Below, one piece after another: positions 8,970-17,782 of a stretch of DNA of 64,000 bases. Numbering within the stretch: the stretch's first letter is position 1; the number at the start of each line of letters is the position of its first letter. A program made the position numbers and the translations under genes. The notes under the pieces are model-generated. The model searched no databases, had not been told where the DNA came from, and saw only the letters and a list, made by a program, of their open reading frames with translations. This stretch comes from G963663315 sp965204925 (GTDB taxonomy: Bacteria > Pseudomonadota > Gammaproteobacteria > Arenicellales > Poriferihabitantaceae), in assembly GCA_965204925.1 (NCBI GenBank), contig OZ242021.1, positions 1,798,001-1,862,000 of the forward strand. Reading direction: 5' to 3'.

Positions 8970-10097
8970 ATGCCTTCACTTCTGCCCAACCTCGACCCGG
9001 ATGGATTGCTTGAATACTCCGTAGTATTTACGGACCGTTCACTGAATCACATGTCGGGGCGATTCCAGCAGGCGATGAATGAAATATCGGACACATTGAA
9101 CGAAGTCTATCGGTCGGATGCCGCTATTATCGTCCCGGGCGGCGGCAGTTACGGTATGGAGGCCGTGGCCCGGCAATTTGCCAACGACAAGCGCTGTCTG
9201 GTCATTCGCAACGGACTGTTCAGTTACCGTTGGACCCTGATCCTTGAAATGGGAAATATTACGGCAAGGCATACCGTGTTGCAGGCTGCCATGGTAGATA
9301 CCGTTCCCCAGGCTCCGTTCGCGCCGGCGTCGATAGACAGGGTCACGCAGGCCATACTGAATGAAAGTCCAGAGCTGGTATTCGCGCCTCATGTGGAAAC
9401 GTCTGCGGGCATGATTTTGCCGGACCATTATCTGGCGAGTGTTGCCGATGCGGTTCACGAGGTCGGCGGGTTATTTGTGCTCGACTGCATCGCATCCGGC
9501 GCAATATGGGTAGACATGAAGGTCCTGGGGGTAGACATTCTGATCAGCGCCCCGCAAAAAGGATGGAGCGCCCCCCCCTGCGCAGGTCTGGTCATGCTGG
9601 GCGGCAAGGCGCTGGCCGAACTCGAGCGGACAACAAGCACCAGCTTCTCATGTGACTTGAAAAAATGGCGCCAGATCATGCAGGCCTATGTCAATGGCGG
9701 GCACGCCTACCACGCCACCATGCCGACCGATGCGCTGGTTGGCCTGCGCGACGCAATGAATGAAATGCGGGGATTCGGATTTGACAACGCCAGAAATGCC
9801 CAGATTCAAATGGGCAGGCAAGTGCGTGAACTATTGCACGGCAAAGGCTTCAGGAGTGTGGCAGCGCGAGGCTTTGAGGCGCCGGGTGTGGTGGTCAGCT
9901 ATACCGGCGATGCGGATCTGCAAAATGGCAGCAAGTTTGCCGCTAACGGGTTACAGATTGCAGCGGGCGTGCCATTGATGTGCGGCGAACCCGATGACTT
10001 CAAAACATTCAGGCTGGGACTGTTCGGCCTCGACAAACTCGGCAACATCGAACGAACGGTCGACAATCTGGCGCAAGCGCTCGACAAGGTAGTGTGA
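8970..10097 (+). CDS. class V PLP-dependent aminotransferase (alanine/serine-glyoxylate type)
   Basis: The 375-residue fold-type I aminotransferase has the cofactor-binding GGGSYGMEA (about 57-65), the pyridine-binding Asp in VLDCIASGA (D172) and the Schiff-base lysine in SAPQKGWSAPP (K197). Best guess is alanine-, serine- or aspartate-glyoxylate transamination. The 2-aminoethylphosphonate transaminase PhnW is a relative. The phnY-phnA pair of this window lies 38 kb away, and nothing in the active site as seen here favours PhnW. It stands alone, convergent with cpoB. Confidence 0.7.
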   Translation: MPSLLPNLDPDGLLEYSVVFTDRSLNHMSGRFQQAMNEISDTLNEVYRSDAAIIVPGGGSYGMEAVARQFANDKRCLVIRNGLFSYRWTLILEMGNITARHTVLQAAMVDTVPQAPFAPASIDRVTQAILNESPELVFAPHVETSAGMILPDHYLASVADAVHEVGGLFVLDCIASGAIWVDMKVLGVDILISAPQKGWSAPPCAGLVMLGGKALAELERTTSTSFSCDLKKWRQIMQAYVNGGHAYHATMPTDALVGLRDAMNEMRGFGFDNARNAQIQMGRQVRELLHGKGFRSVAARGFEAPGVVVSYTGDADLQNGSKFAANGLQIAAGVPLMCGEPDDFKTFRLGLFGLDKLGNIERTVDNLAQALDKVV

Positions 10098-10133
10098 CCG
10101 AAATACCGGAAGCACAGCCTGCCTTGCCGCACT

Positions 10134-11090
10134 TCACTGGATTGTGTTCTCGATTCTCTGTAAACGGGTTCGGGCAGGGACGGCTACATTATGTTCCGGG
10201 AAGCGCATAAGAACATCACGGAATATCCCGGCTGCCTCATCATAAGCGCCGATATCATACTGGACATATCCTGTTTTCAATAGCGCTTCAGGCATCCGCT
10301 CGCTATCCGCATAGCGAGTCACTACGGTCTCGAAACCGGCAAGAGCGTTCTCGAATTCACGATTGACATAATGCGCTTCTGCCAACCAGTACCAGACATC
10401 ATCAGCCAGTTGACTGTCCGGCCAAGTGGTAATGAAGCGCCGCGCCGCAACGATGAAATCCTGATAGCGGCTTTGCTTCAGCAATTCAAGCGCGTCATCA
10501 TACGCATTCTGCTCATCCAGGGAAACCGTTTCCGGGCGGTCAGCCGCCGAGGATTGGCCAGCTTGCGGGGGCGCCGTATCCGCCGGGCTTTTATCTGTAG
10601 CCTGCGAACCGGAACCGCCGGCGACAGGAGCTGCGGGTTCTTCTGCAACCCCTGTGGACGTCTTTAAGTTGACCATGCCCCACTCTTCTTCTTCGCTCCC
10701 GTCAGTGACCGTTCCCGTATTCGCGGTTCCTTGTGCGACAATGGCCATTTCGATACGGGAGTCGATTGCTCGCTGATTCCTTTCGATTTCCAGCAATCTG
10801 CGGTCAACATCCTCATATAAATCCCGCCGCCTGCGTTTATTGTTGTCAGACTCGAACTGAAGCTCCTCGACTGAATTTCTGATCTGTTTCATCTCTTCCC
10901 GCATATCCGCCAGCTGCGACAGAATTCCCGAAAGCTGCTGGTTTGGCGCCGCCGGCTGTGCAATCTCTTGCGGAGTATTGACCGCAGGTACCGAGTCGGT
11001 AACGGAAACGGCAGGGGGGGGCGGGGCGCAACCTGCGAGAGCCAATAAAACAATCGTGCATGCCGACAAGAAACTTTGCGTCAGGTTCAT
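10134..11090 (-). CDS. cpoB: Tol-Pal system protein CpoB/YbgF
   Basis: This 318-residue periplasmic protein links Tol-Pal to peptidoglycan synthesis in division. Residues 1-21 form a signal sequence ending in LALAGC, a good lipobox, so this version may be a lipoprotein; E. coli CpoB is soluble. Residues about 55-115 are a charged coiled coil (trimerisation region). A low-complexity Ala/Pro/Gly linker follows, and the last 120 residues are TPR repeats (YDDALELLKQSRYQDFI, ALAGFETVVTRYADS, AAGIFRDVLMRFPEH). It is the last gene of the tol cluster, 90 bases after pal. Confidence 0.9.
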   Translation of the reverse strand: MNLTQSFLSACTIVLLALAGCAPPPPAVSVTDSVPAVNTPQEIAQPAAPNQQLSGILSQLADMREEMKQIRNSVEELQFESDNNKRRRRDLYEDVDRRLLEIERNQRAIDSRIEMAIVAQGTANTGTVTDGSEEEEWGMVNLKTSTGVAEEPAAPVAGGSGSQATDKSPADTAPPQAGQSSAADRPETVSLDEQNAYDDALELLKQSRYQDFIVAARRFITTWPDSQLADDVWYWLAEAHYVNREFENALAGFETVVTRYADSERMPEALLKTGYVQYDIGAYDEAAGIFRDVLMRFPEHNVAVPARTRLQRIENTIQ

Positions 11091-11180
11091 TTCCGGTTTC
11101 CGCTTGCTTGTTTACCGTGGTGGTTCAGGCGTGCCTTCAGGGTGTCGGTCCACGACCTTTTTACTCCCTCCGATTCTACT

Positions 11181-11726
11181 TTACTGGTAGAGAATTTCAA
11201 CGCGGCGATTCAGGCTCCAGGACCCCTCATCGCTACCCAGCGATACCGGCCTTTCTTCACCATACGAGATTGTCTGGATATCCCCCGCATTTACCCCGGA
11301 CGCCTGCATGTGCGCCGCCACGGATTGGGCGCGGTTTTCTCCCAGCGCCAGGTTATACTCACGGGTACCCCGTTCATCCGCATGACCTTCGAGAATAATC
11401 TGCGTCCCGGGGGCGTTGACCAGATATTGAGTGTGCGCCTCAATGATGGCCTTGGCGTCTTCACCCAGGCTACTGCTGTCATAATCGAAATAAATCACTC
11501 TCTGGTTCAACGGATCAGGGACTTGCTCCTCTTCGACAGTCCCGCCATCCAGGCTCGACCCGGCCAGCGAGTCATCGCTCTGCAAACCGGACGAACCGGA
11601 CTCTCCGCTAACAACAGTCACCGGTTCTGCGGCCACCTCGTCTTCCACAGCAACCCTGGACCCGCCGCACGCAGACAGAGTGGCGGCAGTCATGAAAATG
11701 GTTATAAAAATTGACAGGTTACGCAT
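11181..11726 (-). CDS. pal: peptidoglycan-associated lipoprotein Pal
   Basis: The protein has 181 residues with a lipoprotein signal peptide (MTAATLSAC, lipidated Cys about 20). An acidic Ser/Gly-rich linker precedes an OmpA-like domain (about 75-181) with YFDYDSSSL, LEGHADERGTREYN and LALGENRAQSV, the residues that bind diaminopimelate in peptidoglycan. It anchors the outer membrane to the cell wall and binds TolB and TolA. The gap to tolB is only 11 bases, so it is cotranscribed. Confidence 0.95.
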   Translation of the reverse strand: MRNLSIFITIFMTAATLSACGGSRVAVEDEVAAEPVTVVSGESGSSGLQSDDSLAGSSLDGGTVEEEQVPDPLNQRVIYFDYDSSSLGEDAKAIIEAHTQYLVNAPGTQIILEGHADERGTREYNLALGENRAQSVAAHMQASGVNAGDIQTISYGEERPVSLGSDEGSWSLNRRVEILYQ

Positions 11727-11737
11727 ATTGATTTCCT

Positions 11738-13057
11738 CTATAGTTTGCGGGTGAACGGAGACCAGGCGGGCTCTTGTATTGATGAACCGCCGTGAACTTC
11801 AAGAATTCGCTGTGCCTGATTTGTTGCATCGACAGAAACAGTGGCAAGCACGTTTTTATCCCCTTGTTTGGTCGCATATATTATCATGTCCCCATTGGGA
11901 GCGAATGACGGAGACTCATCAAAACGGGAATCGGTCAATTCGCGAAGCGCGCGGGTTTCAGCGGAATATATCCCGACTCTGTAACCATTGCCCTGATTGG
12001 TAATCATGACGATCGATTTTCCGTCCGGTGAATAAGAGGCATTGGCGTTATAGTCACCCTGAAAAGTCAATCTTTTGGCATCCCCCCCGGTTGCCGGTAT
12101 TTGATAGATCTGCGCTCCACCGGACCGTCCGGAGGTAAAAATAATCCGGTTGCCGTCAGGCGACCAGGCAGGCTCGGTATCAATGGCGCCGTTTCGGGTC
12201 AGTCTGCGCAGATTTTCCTTGTCGAGATCATAAATATAGATCTCCGGATTTCCGTCTTTGGAGAGTGTCAACGCCAACCTGCCGCCATCGGGAGACCACG
12301 CCGGGGCGCTGTTCAAACCCTGGAACGTTGTTACCCGGTTGCGCTTCCCGCTACGAATATCCTGAACAAAGACGGTCGAATGTCCGTCCTCGAATGATAC
12401 ATAGGCGAGACGATTGCCATCAGGGGACCACGACGGGGATAAGACAGGATGTCCGGATTCGAGGATTGTTTTTGCATTCCAGCCGTCGGAGTCTGCCACC
12501 CGGAGATAATACTGGCGCCCATTGTCCGTGTACCTGACATGGACAAATGCGATCCTGGTATCGAAAGCCCCGGCCCTGCCGGTCAGTTTCTCGTAGATGA
12601 TATCACTGATGCGATGACAGAGTTTGCGCATTTGCCCGGCGCTGACGGTGAACTTGCGACCCGCCAACTGGGCTTTCCGAAACACATCGACGAGTCGGAA
12701 CCGGACTTCGTATTGGTCATCTGCAAGATGAACCACCTTGCCGACTACGATCGCTTCGGATTTGATTAACCGCCACTCCTCGAAACGAATTGATTCCAGG
12801 TCATCGGGTTCACTTAAAAAAACGCTGCGCGGTATCAATTCGAATCGCCCGCTTGATTCCAGGTCCGCTTTGATAATCTCTGCGGGTTGTTGTTCTTCAA
12901 GGGGCTTGCCTGTCACCGGGAAAGGCACGATGGCAATCGGAATCCTGGATGTGGCGCCGGCAGTGATCTCGATCGTGAACACTGCTGCCGCAGGCGTCGA
13001 GAACCCGATTATCACCAGTGCGAAACATGAAATCACCGATTCCTTCAGGGATTCCAT
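11738..13057 (-). CDS. tolB: Tol-Pal system translocation protein TolB
   Basis: TolB is a periplasmic six-bladed beta-propeller of 439 residues. It has a Sec signal peptide (about 1-25, ending in PAAA), an N-terminal domain (PIAIVPFP...) and repeated propeller motifs (LSPSWSPDGNRLAYVS, PAWSPDGGRLAL, PAWSPDGNRIIF, SYSPDGKSIVM). ATG at 13057 lies 7 bases after the tolA stop. The reading frame is open further upstream inside tolA, but only this start gives a clean signal peptide. It binds Pal and the TolA C-terminal domain. Confidence 0.93.
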   Translation of the reverse strand: MESLKESVISCFALVIIGFSTPAAAVFTIEITAGATSRIPIAIVPFPVTGKPLEEQQPAEIIKADLESSGRFELIPRSVFLSEPDDLESIRFEEWRLIKSEAIVVGKVVHLADDQYEVRFRLVDVFRKAQLAGRKFTVSAGQMRKLCHRISDIIYEKLTGRAGAFDTRIAFVHVRYTDNGRQYYLRVADSDGWNAKTILESGHPVLSPSWSPDGNRLAYVSFEDGHSTVFVQDIRSGKRNRVTTFQGLNSAPAWSPDGGRLALTLSKDGNPEIYIYDLDKENLRRLTRNGAIDTEPAWSPDGNRIIFTSGRSGGAQIYQIPATGGDAKRLTFQGDYNANASYSPDGKSIVMITNQGNGYRVGIYSAETRALRELTDSRFDESPSFAPNGDMIIYATKQGDKNVLATVSVDATNQAQRILEVHGGSSIQEPAWSPFTRKL

Positions 13058-13064
13058 GAGGCTG

Positions 13065-14381
13065 TCAACCGCCCGGATTGAACAAAAAATTGAACTCGGA
13101 AATATATTCATAATACCTCGGGTCTGCCGGAAACGGTAACGGAGAGGCTTTTTTGATAGCCCATTCCGCAGACTCATCAAAAGAGCGGTCTCCACTGCTT
13201 TTTATCACATTTGCCGCCTGGACTTCACCATGTCTGCCTACTTTTACCCGGATCAGCGCTTTTAATCCCTCCCGTCCGTTTACACGCCACTTTCCTTCCA
13301 CCCTGGTCGCAATCCGGTTGAACAGGGCCTGCAATGCCGTTTCCGCCTCTTTTTGGATGCGGTCCCGTCTCAGTTTGTCCCGCAATTCCTGTTCTTCCTG
13401 TTTGCGGCGTTCTTCCTCCAGTCGTTTCAGTTCTTCCTGTTTGCGGCGTTCTTCCTCCAGTCGTTGCAGTTCTTCCTGTTTGCGGCGTTCTTCCTCCAGT
13501 CGTTGCAGTTCTTCCTGTTTGCGGCGTTCTTCCTCCAGTCGTTTCAGTTCTTCCTGTTTGCGGCGTTCTTCCTCCAGTCGTTTCAGTTCTTCCTGTTTGC
13601 GGCGTTCTTCCTCCAGTCGTTGCAGTTCTTCCTGTTTGCGGCGTTCTTCCTCCAGTCGTTTCAGTTCTTCCTGTTTGCGGCGTTCTTCCTCCAGTCGTTT
13701 CAGTTCTTCCTGTTTGCGGCGTTCTTCCTCCAGTCGTTTCAGTTCTTCCTGTTTGCGGCGTTCTTCCTCCAGTCGTTTCAGTTCTTCCTGTTTGCGGCGT
13801 TCTTCCTCCAGTCGTTGCAGTTCTTCCTGTTTGCGGCGTTCTTCCTCCAGTCGTTGCAGTTCTTCCTGTTTGCGGCGTTCTTCCTCCAGTCGTTGCAGTT
13901 CTTCCTGTTTGCGGCGTTCTTCCTCCAGTCGTTGCAGTTCTTCCTGTTTGCGGCGTTCTTCCTCCAGTCGTTGCAGTTCTTCCTGTTTGCGGCGTTCTTC
14001 TTCCAGTCGTTGCAGTTCTTCCTGTTTGCGGCGTTCTTCCTCCAGTCGTTGCAGTTCTTCCTGTTTGCGGCGTTCTTCCTCCAGTCGTTGCAGTTCTTCC
14101 TGTTTGCGGCGTTCTTCCTCCAGTCGTTGCAGTTCTTCCTGTTTGCGGCGTTCTTCCTCCTGTTGCTTCTTTAGCTCCTCCGGGTTTTCAGTCAGCCCCG
14201 TTATTTCCTGATATGAAACGGCTCTCGCCTGGAGCGGTTCCACGGCCCCACGCTCCAGCCTGGTATCGGATAGCGGCCAGAGGGATCCGGCAATCAGCGC
14301 CGCAATCAGAATACCGTGTATCGTAGTTGAAAACAGCGCCGCCCGTACAATGTGACCAATTTGCCGAAAATTCTGCTTCAT
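13065..14381 (-). CDS. tolA: cell envelope integrity protein TolA with tandem-repeat stalk
   Basis: The 438-residue protein has an inner-membrane anchor at about 18-36 (LFSTTIHGILIAALIAG). The stalk, about 70-330, consists of 19 near-identical 13-residue units, RRKQEEL(Q/K)RLEEE. The C-terminal TonB-like domain (about 345-438, FNRIATRVEGKWRVNG to SEFNFLFNPGG) contacts TolB and Pal. Total length is close to E. coli TolA, but the usual Ala/Lys-rich helix is replaced by an E-R/K-rich one. A 13-residue period does not fit a heptad coiled coil; the pattern suggests a stable single alpha helix. The DNA repeat array is described separately. Confidence 0.93.
   Translation of the reverse strand: MKQNFRQIGHIVRAALFSTTIHGILIAALIAGSLWPLSDTRLERGAVEPLQARAVSYQEITGLTENPEELKKQQEEERRKQEELQRLEEERRKQEELQRLEEERRKQEELQRLEEERRKQEELQRLEEERRKQEELQRLEEERRKQEELQRLEEERRKQEELQRLEEERRKQEELQRLEEERRKQEELQRLEEERRKQEELKRLEEERRKQEELKRLEEERRKQEELKRLEEERRKQEELKRLEEERRKQEELQRLEEERRKQEELKRLEEERRKQEELKRLEEERRKQEELQRLEEERRKQEELQRLEEERRKQEELKRLEEERRKQEEQELRDKLRRDRIQKEAETALQALFNRIATRVEGKWRVNGREGLKALIRVKVGRHGEVQAANVIKSSGDRSFDESAEWAIKKASPLPFPADPRYYEYISEFNFLFNPGG
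13392..14160 (-). repeat. 39-bp coding minisatellite in tolA (19 full units plus 28 bases)
   Basis: Nineteen consecutive 39-bp units run from 13392 to 14132, followed by a 28-base partial unit to 14160. Units are identical except for a Q/K codon (CAA or AAA) and one silent change near 14001. In protein order the variable residue reads Q x9, K x4, Q, K, K, Q, Q, K. This degree of DNA identity points to recent expansion or gene conversion. Confidence 0.97.
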
Positions 14382-14413
14382 TCGTTGTCTGGCGACCGTG
14401 ACCCGGGTCCATT

Positions 14414-14839
14414 TCAGGACTCGGGCGGGTCGGTAACGAGGCCTACGGACTCGACCCCCGCTTTTTGCAACAACACCATGGCGTCCATGACGAAGGCATA
14501 CGCTGCCGCGCCGTCCCCCCTGATCACGAAAGGCAGTTGCGGATTTCTCGCCAGCACCGCCCTGGCCTTCAGTTCAATTTCACGTTGCGAGGCGATTTTC
14601 TGCTCATTATCATTGAGATAGTAGTTGCCGTCGGCATCAACAGTAACGACAAACGGCTCTTCACTATCGTTCTCCATGGGCCTGGCTGCCGCTTTGGGCA
14701 AATCCACACTGACCCCGGTACTCAACAGCGGCGCAGTCACCATAAAAATAATCAGCAGGACCAGCATTACGTCGATATAAGGGACCACATTGATTTCAGC
14801 AATCATGCGTTTTTTACGGTGTTGGCCGCTATCACTCAT
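14414..14839 (-). CDS. tolR: TolR, inner-membrane proton-channel subunit
   Basis: This 141-residue ExbD/TolR family protein has a single transmembrane helix at about 18-40 (VVPYIDVMLVLLIIFMVTAPLL). It contains the essential Asp of the proton path (YIDVMLVL) and a periplasmic domain (DGNYYLNDNEQ, VIRGDGAAAY). With TolQ it converts proton motive force into TolA movement. The start lies in an ATGA overlap with the tolQ stop (14839-14836). Confidence 0.95.
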   Translation of the reverse strand: MSDSGQHRKKRMIAEINVVPYIDVMLVLLIIFMVTAPLLSTGVSVDLPKAAARPMENDSEEPFVVTVDADGNYYLNDNEQKIASQREIELKARAVLARNPQLPFVIRGDGAAAYAFVMDAMVLLQKAGVESVGLVTDPPES

Positions 14840-15528
14840 TCCGATTTTTTCCCGATGTCCTGACGATTGACAATACTCAGGAATTCCTCGATGAATACTC
14901 CGTAACGACTGTTGAGTCTTTCCGCCGTATTGGCGAACTTGTTATAGGCAATGACCGCCGGAATGGCCGCGAACAATCCCATGGCTGTAGCGATCAGGGC
15001 TTCGGCTATGCCCGGCGCTACCGTAGCGATCGTGACCTGCTGCATTCCACTTATAGCCTGAAATGAGTGCATGATCCCCCACACGGTACCGAACAGCCCC
15101 ACATAGGGGCTGATCGACCCGACCGTCGCCAAAAACGGCAAATGCTGTTCGATGCTGCCCATTTCCCGACTGAGCGCTACCCGCATCGAGCGATGCACCC
15201 CTTCCACCATATCCGAACGGTGAACATTCTGCTTTTTAACCAGCCTGTTGAATTCGCGGAATCCGGCCAGAAAAATATTGGCTATTCCCTCGGGCTCCCG
15301 TTGTCCATTCCAATATTGGTAGATTACGTTCATCTCCCCCCATGACCAGAATTGGTCCTCGAACTCATCTGCAACATTGTTCCAGCGTTTGAAGGCCATT
15401 CTCTTGCGTTCAATCATGTACCAGGAAACAACGGAAGCCCCGAGGAGCAGCAACATCACCGCCTGTACCGGCCAGCTGGCGCCGAGGATCAGGGACAGGA
15501 GGGAGCTATGGGCGGCAGCGCTTTCCAT
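14836..15528 (-). CDS. tolQ: TolQ, inner-membrane proton-channel subunit
   Basis: TolQ has 230 residues and three transmembrane helices: about 15-36, about 130-155 (LPFLATVGSISPYVGLFGTVWGIM) and about 170-192 (IAEALIATAMGLFAAIPAVIAYN). The last two hold the conserved Thr/Ser and Pro residues of MotA/TolQ/ExbB proteins. It is the first gene of the tol group here. The acyl-CoA thioesterase gene ybgC, usual just upstream in gammaproteobacteria, is missing: only 72 bases separate it from ruvB. Confidence 0.95.
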   Translation of the reverse strand: MESAAAHSSLLSLILGASWPVQAVMLLLLGASVVSWYMIERKRMAFKRWNNVADEFEDQFWSWGEMNVIYQYWNGQREPEGIANIFLAGFREFNRLVKKQNVHRSDMVEGVHRSMRVALSREMGSIEQHLPFLATVGSISPYVGLFGTVWGIMHSFQAISGMQQVTIATVAPGIAEALIATAMGLFAAIPAVIAYNKFANTAERLNSRYGVFIEEFLSIVNRQDIGKKSE

Positions 15529-15600
15529 AGGGCATATTGAACAGGCCTGAAAAAGGTTATAGTATACTTCTACGGATGAACCGGGTCTGAATAATCCATA

Positions 15601-16659
15601 TCACGATCGCGTATCCGGCAACAGTTCCTGTTGGTCATTGGCCGCGCCTCCAGGCATTTCCAGCCCCATGTGATGCCAGGCGCTTCTGGTTGCCACACGC
15701 CCGCGCGGAGTGCGCATCAGATACCCCTGCTGAATCAAATAGGGTTCCACCACATCTTCAATAGTGCCGCGCTCCTCTCCGACCGCCGCAGAAATACTGT
15801 CTATACCCACCGGCCCGCCGTCAAATTTCTCTATGATCGCGAGCAGCAGATTGCGGTCCAGCAAATCCAGTCCCGAACGGTCCACTTCCAGCATATCCAG
15901 CGCAGCGTTGGCGGCGTCTCCGGTCAGATTGCCATCCCCCTTGACCTGTGCATAATCCCGCACCCGTCTCAACAACCGGTTCGCGATTCGCGGCGTGCCG
16001 CGAGAACGCATCGCAATCGCCTTTATGCCGCCCGCCTCATACTGCACGCCAAGAAGTCCGGCGGAGCGCTGAACAATCAGGGCCAGTTCTTCGGTCGTAT
16101 AAAAATGCAACCGCTGCACGATACCGAAACGGTCGCGCAATGGTGAGGTCAGCAATCCTGCCCGCGTGGTGGCCCCGACCAGAGTAAACGGAGGCAGGTT
16201 CAATTTGATCGACCTTGCCGCCGGCCCTTCACCGATCATGATGTCGAGATGATAATCTTCCAGCGCAGGGTATAATATCTCCTCGATCGCCGGGTTCAGG
16301 CGATGAATTTCATCAATGAACAGCACATCTCCGGCTTGAAGATTGGTCAGGATAGCCGCCAGATCACCCGCTTTTTCCAGTACCGGCCCGGATGTCTGAC
16401 GCAGGTCGGCCCCCATTTCCGTGGCCAGAATATGCGCCAGGGTAGTTTTCCCCAGACCGGGCGGGCCGAATACCAGAACATGATCGAGGACTTCCCCCCG
16501 GTACTTCGCTGCCTGAACAAATATTTCCAGTTGCGCCCGGGCGCTTTTTTGCCCGACAAACTCTTGCAGTTCGGACGGGCGCAGGCTGCGTTCCAGCACG
16601 CGCTCCCGGGCAGAGTCATGATGCTTGCCGCGGGACAACAAGGGATTGTTTGCGGTCAT
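15601..16659 (-). CDS. ruvB: Holliday junction ATP-dependent DNA helicase RuvB
   Basis: RuvB is the 352-residue AAA+ motor that drives branch migration. It shows Walker A GPPGLGKTT (about 65-73), Walker B with the DEIHRLN box, sensor 1 GATTRAGLL and the C-terminal winged helix (GYLMRTPRGRVAT) typical of the protein. ATG at 16659 overlaps the ruvA stop (ATGA). Confidence 0.97.
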   Translation of the reverse strand: MTANNPLLSRGKHHDSARERVLERSLRPSELQEFVGQKSARAQLEIFVQAAKYRGEVLDHVLVFGPPGLGKTTLAHILATEMGADLRQTSGPVLEKAGDLAAILTNLQAGDVLFIDEIHRLNPAIEEILYPALEDYHLDIMIGEGPAARSIKLNLPPFTLVGATTRAGLLTSPLRDRFGIVQRLHFYTTEELALIVQRSAGLLGVQYEAGGIKAIAMRSRGTPRIANRLLRRVRDYAQVKGDGNLTGDAANAALDMLEVDRSGLDLLDRNLLLAIIEKFDGGPVGIDSISAAVGEERGTIEDVVEPYLIQQGYLMRTPRGRVATRSAWHHMGLEMPGGAANDQQELLPDTRS

Positions 16660-17264
16660 CTTTTTGTCAAATGCCGTAAGGCATTGCGGATCAAATCATC
16701 GCGTTGCTCACTCATTGAACGAACCGACTGCACCGCGCGAGCGGCCTCTGCGGGTTTATAGCCCAACGCGATCAGGGCGCCGACGGCATCCTGCACGGGA
16801 TTGTCCGTCCCGCCCGGTTTGCGGGAGAGGGCGTCCGGGAAACCCGTACCTGCATGTGCATCAATACGGTCCCGCATTTCAATGATTATTCTCTCTGCGG
16901 TTTTCTTGCCGACCCCCGGCACCCGCGTCAGGGTAATCGTGTCTTCATGCCGGACGCAGGCAATAAACTCGCTGCTCGTCAACGTAGACAGGGTCGCCAG
17001 CGCCACCCGCGCGCCCACTCCGCTGATTTTCAGCAGACTGCGAAACAACTGCCGTTGCTCCCGGTCCGAAAAGCCGTACAAAAGCTGTGCATCCTCACGC
17101 ACCAGCAGATGGATATACAACGCCACTTCGCCAGTCCCGGCCTCATTGGGCAGATCATAAATAGTCGACATCGGCGCCTCGACCTCGTAACCGACGCCGT
17201 TGACATCCAGCAACAGGAACGGCGGTTGTTTTTGCAACAACCGCCCTTTCAGGTATCCAATCAC
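16656..17264 (-). CDS. ruvA: Holliday junction helicase subunit RuvA
   Basis: The 202-residue protein forms the tetramer that grips the junction. It has the N-terminal OB domain (MIGYLKGRLLQKQPPFLLLDVNGVGYEV), two helix-hairpin-helix motifs (LKISGVGARVALATLS and RVPGVGKKTAERII) and the C-terminal RuvB-binding domain (ALIALGYKPAEAARAV). The start codon is GTG at 17264 in a GTGA overlap with ruvC. A perfect hairpin lies inside the coding sequence near the start and is listed separately. Confidence 0.96.
   Translation of the reverse strand: MIGYLKGRLLQKQPPFLLLDVNGVGYEVEAPMSTIYDLPNEAGTGEVALYIHLLVREDAQLLYGFSDREQRQLFRSLLKISGVGARVALATLSTLTSSEFIACVRHEDTITLTRVPGVGKKTAERIIIEMRDRIDAHAGTGFPDALSRKPGGTDNPVQDAVGALIALGYKPAEAARAVQSVRSMSEQRDDLIRNALRHLTKR
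17221..17245 (-). other. perfect 10-bp hairpin at the start of ruvA coding sequence
   Basis: GGCGGTTGTT (17221-17230) and AACAACCGCC (17236-17245) are perfect inverted repeats with a 5-base loop, about 20-44 bases downstream of the ruvA GTG start. In the mRNA it would be a strong stem close to the initiation region of a gene coupled to ruvC. It could restrain RuvA translation or protect the message. It may simply reflect codon choice in the LLQKQPP stretch. Confidence 0.6.
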
Positions 17265-17782
17265 GGGGCAACCGGCGGCAGATTCAATCCATATGATGTT
17301 ACGGGCAGGTTATTCTGTACGCGGGCGGTATGGATATGGCAAATCGCGCAAGCCAGGGCATCCGTTTCATCCATGCCGGGCATTCGCGTCAAGCCGAGCA
17401 ATACCCGCACCATATACTGTACCTGTTCTTTCTTCGCATTGCCGGAACCGACCAGGGCGCGTTTGATCTGCAATGCGCTATACTCGAATACAGCCCGTTG
17501 CGCATTCACCGCGGAACAGACGGCGCTGCCCCTGGCCTGTCCCAGAATCAGGGCAGATTTAGCGTTATTGGCAACAAACACCTGTTCTACCGCAACCACA
17601 TCCGGCGCGTACCGCCCGATCATGTCCCGCACCTCCATATAAATCCGCCCCAGCCGCTCGGGAAGCGGCTCGTTGCCCATGCGGATACAGTGCCAGGCAA
17701 CCGGACGAAGTTCCTGATCGATCACCTCGACAACGCCAAGTCCTGTATTTCGCGAGCCCGGGTCGATGCCCAGCGCCCGCAT
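17261..17782 (-). CDS. ruvC: crossover junction endodeoxyribonuclease RuvC
   Basis: RuvC has 173 residues and the RNase H fold. Catalytic acidic residues are visible: D7 in LGIDPGSRNTG, E in AVEQVFVANN (about 68), and the acidic pair near the C-terminus in DETDALACAICH. It cuts Holliday junctions bound by RuvAB. ATG at 17782 shares one base with the yebC stop (TAATG), and it is followed by ruvA in overlap. Confidence 0.96.
   Translation of the reverse strand: MRALGIDPGSRNTGLGVVEVIDQELRPVAWHCIRMGNEPLPERLGRIYMEVRDMIGRYAPDVVAVEQVFVANNAKSALILGQARGSAVCSAVNAQRAVFEYSALQIKRALVGSGNAKKEQVQYMVRVLLGLTRMPGMDETDALACAICHIHTARVQNNLPVTSYGLNLPPVAP

Noticed and set aside
13153..14326. Long open frames on the plus strand opposite tolA (Ser/Cys-, Val/Pro- and Phe-rich proteins)
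   Set aside because: They are pure mirror readings of the 39-bp repeat and have no domain or start signal.
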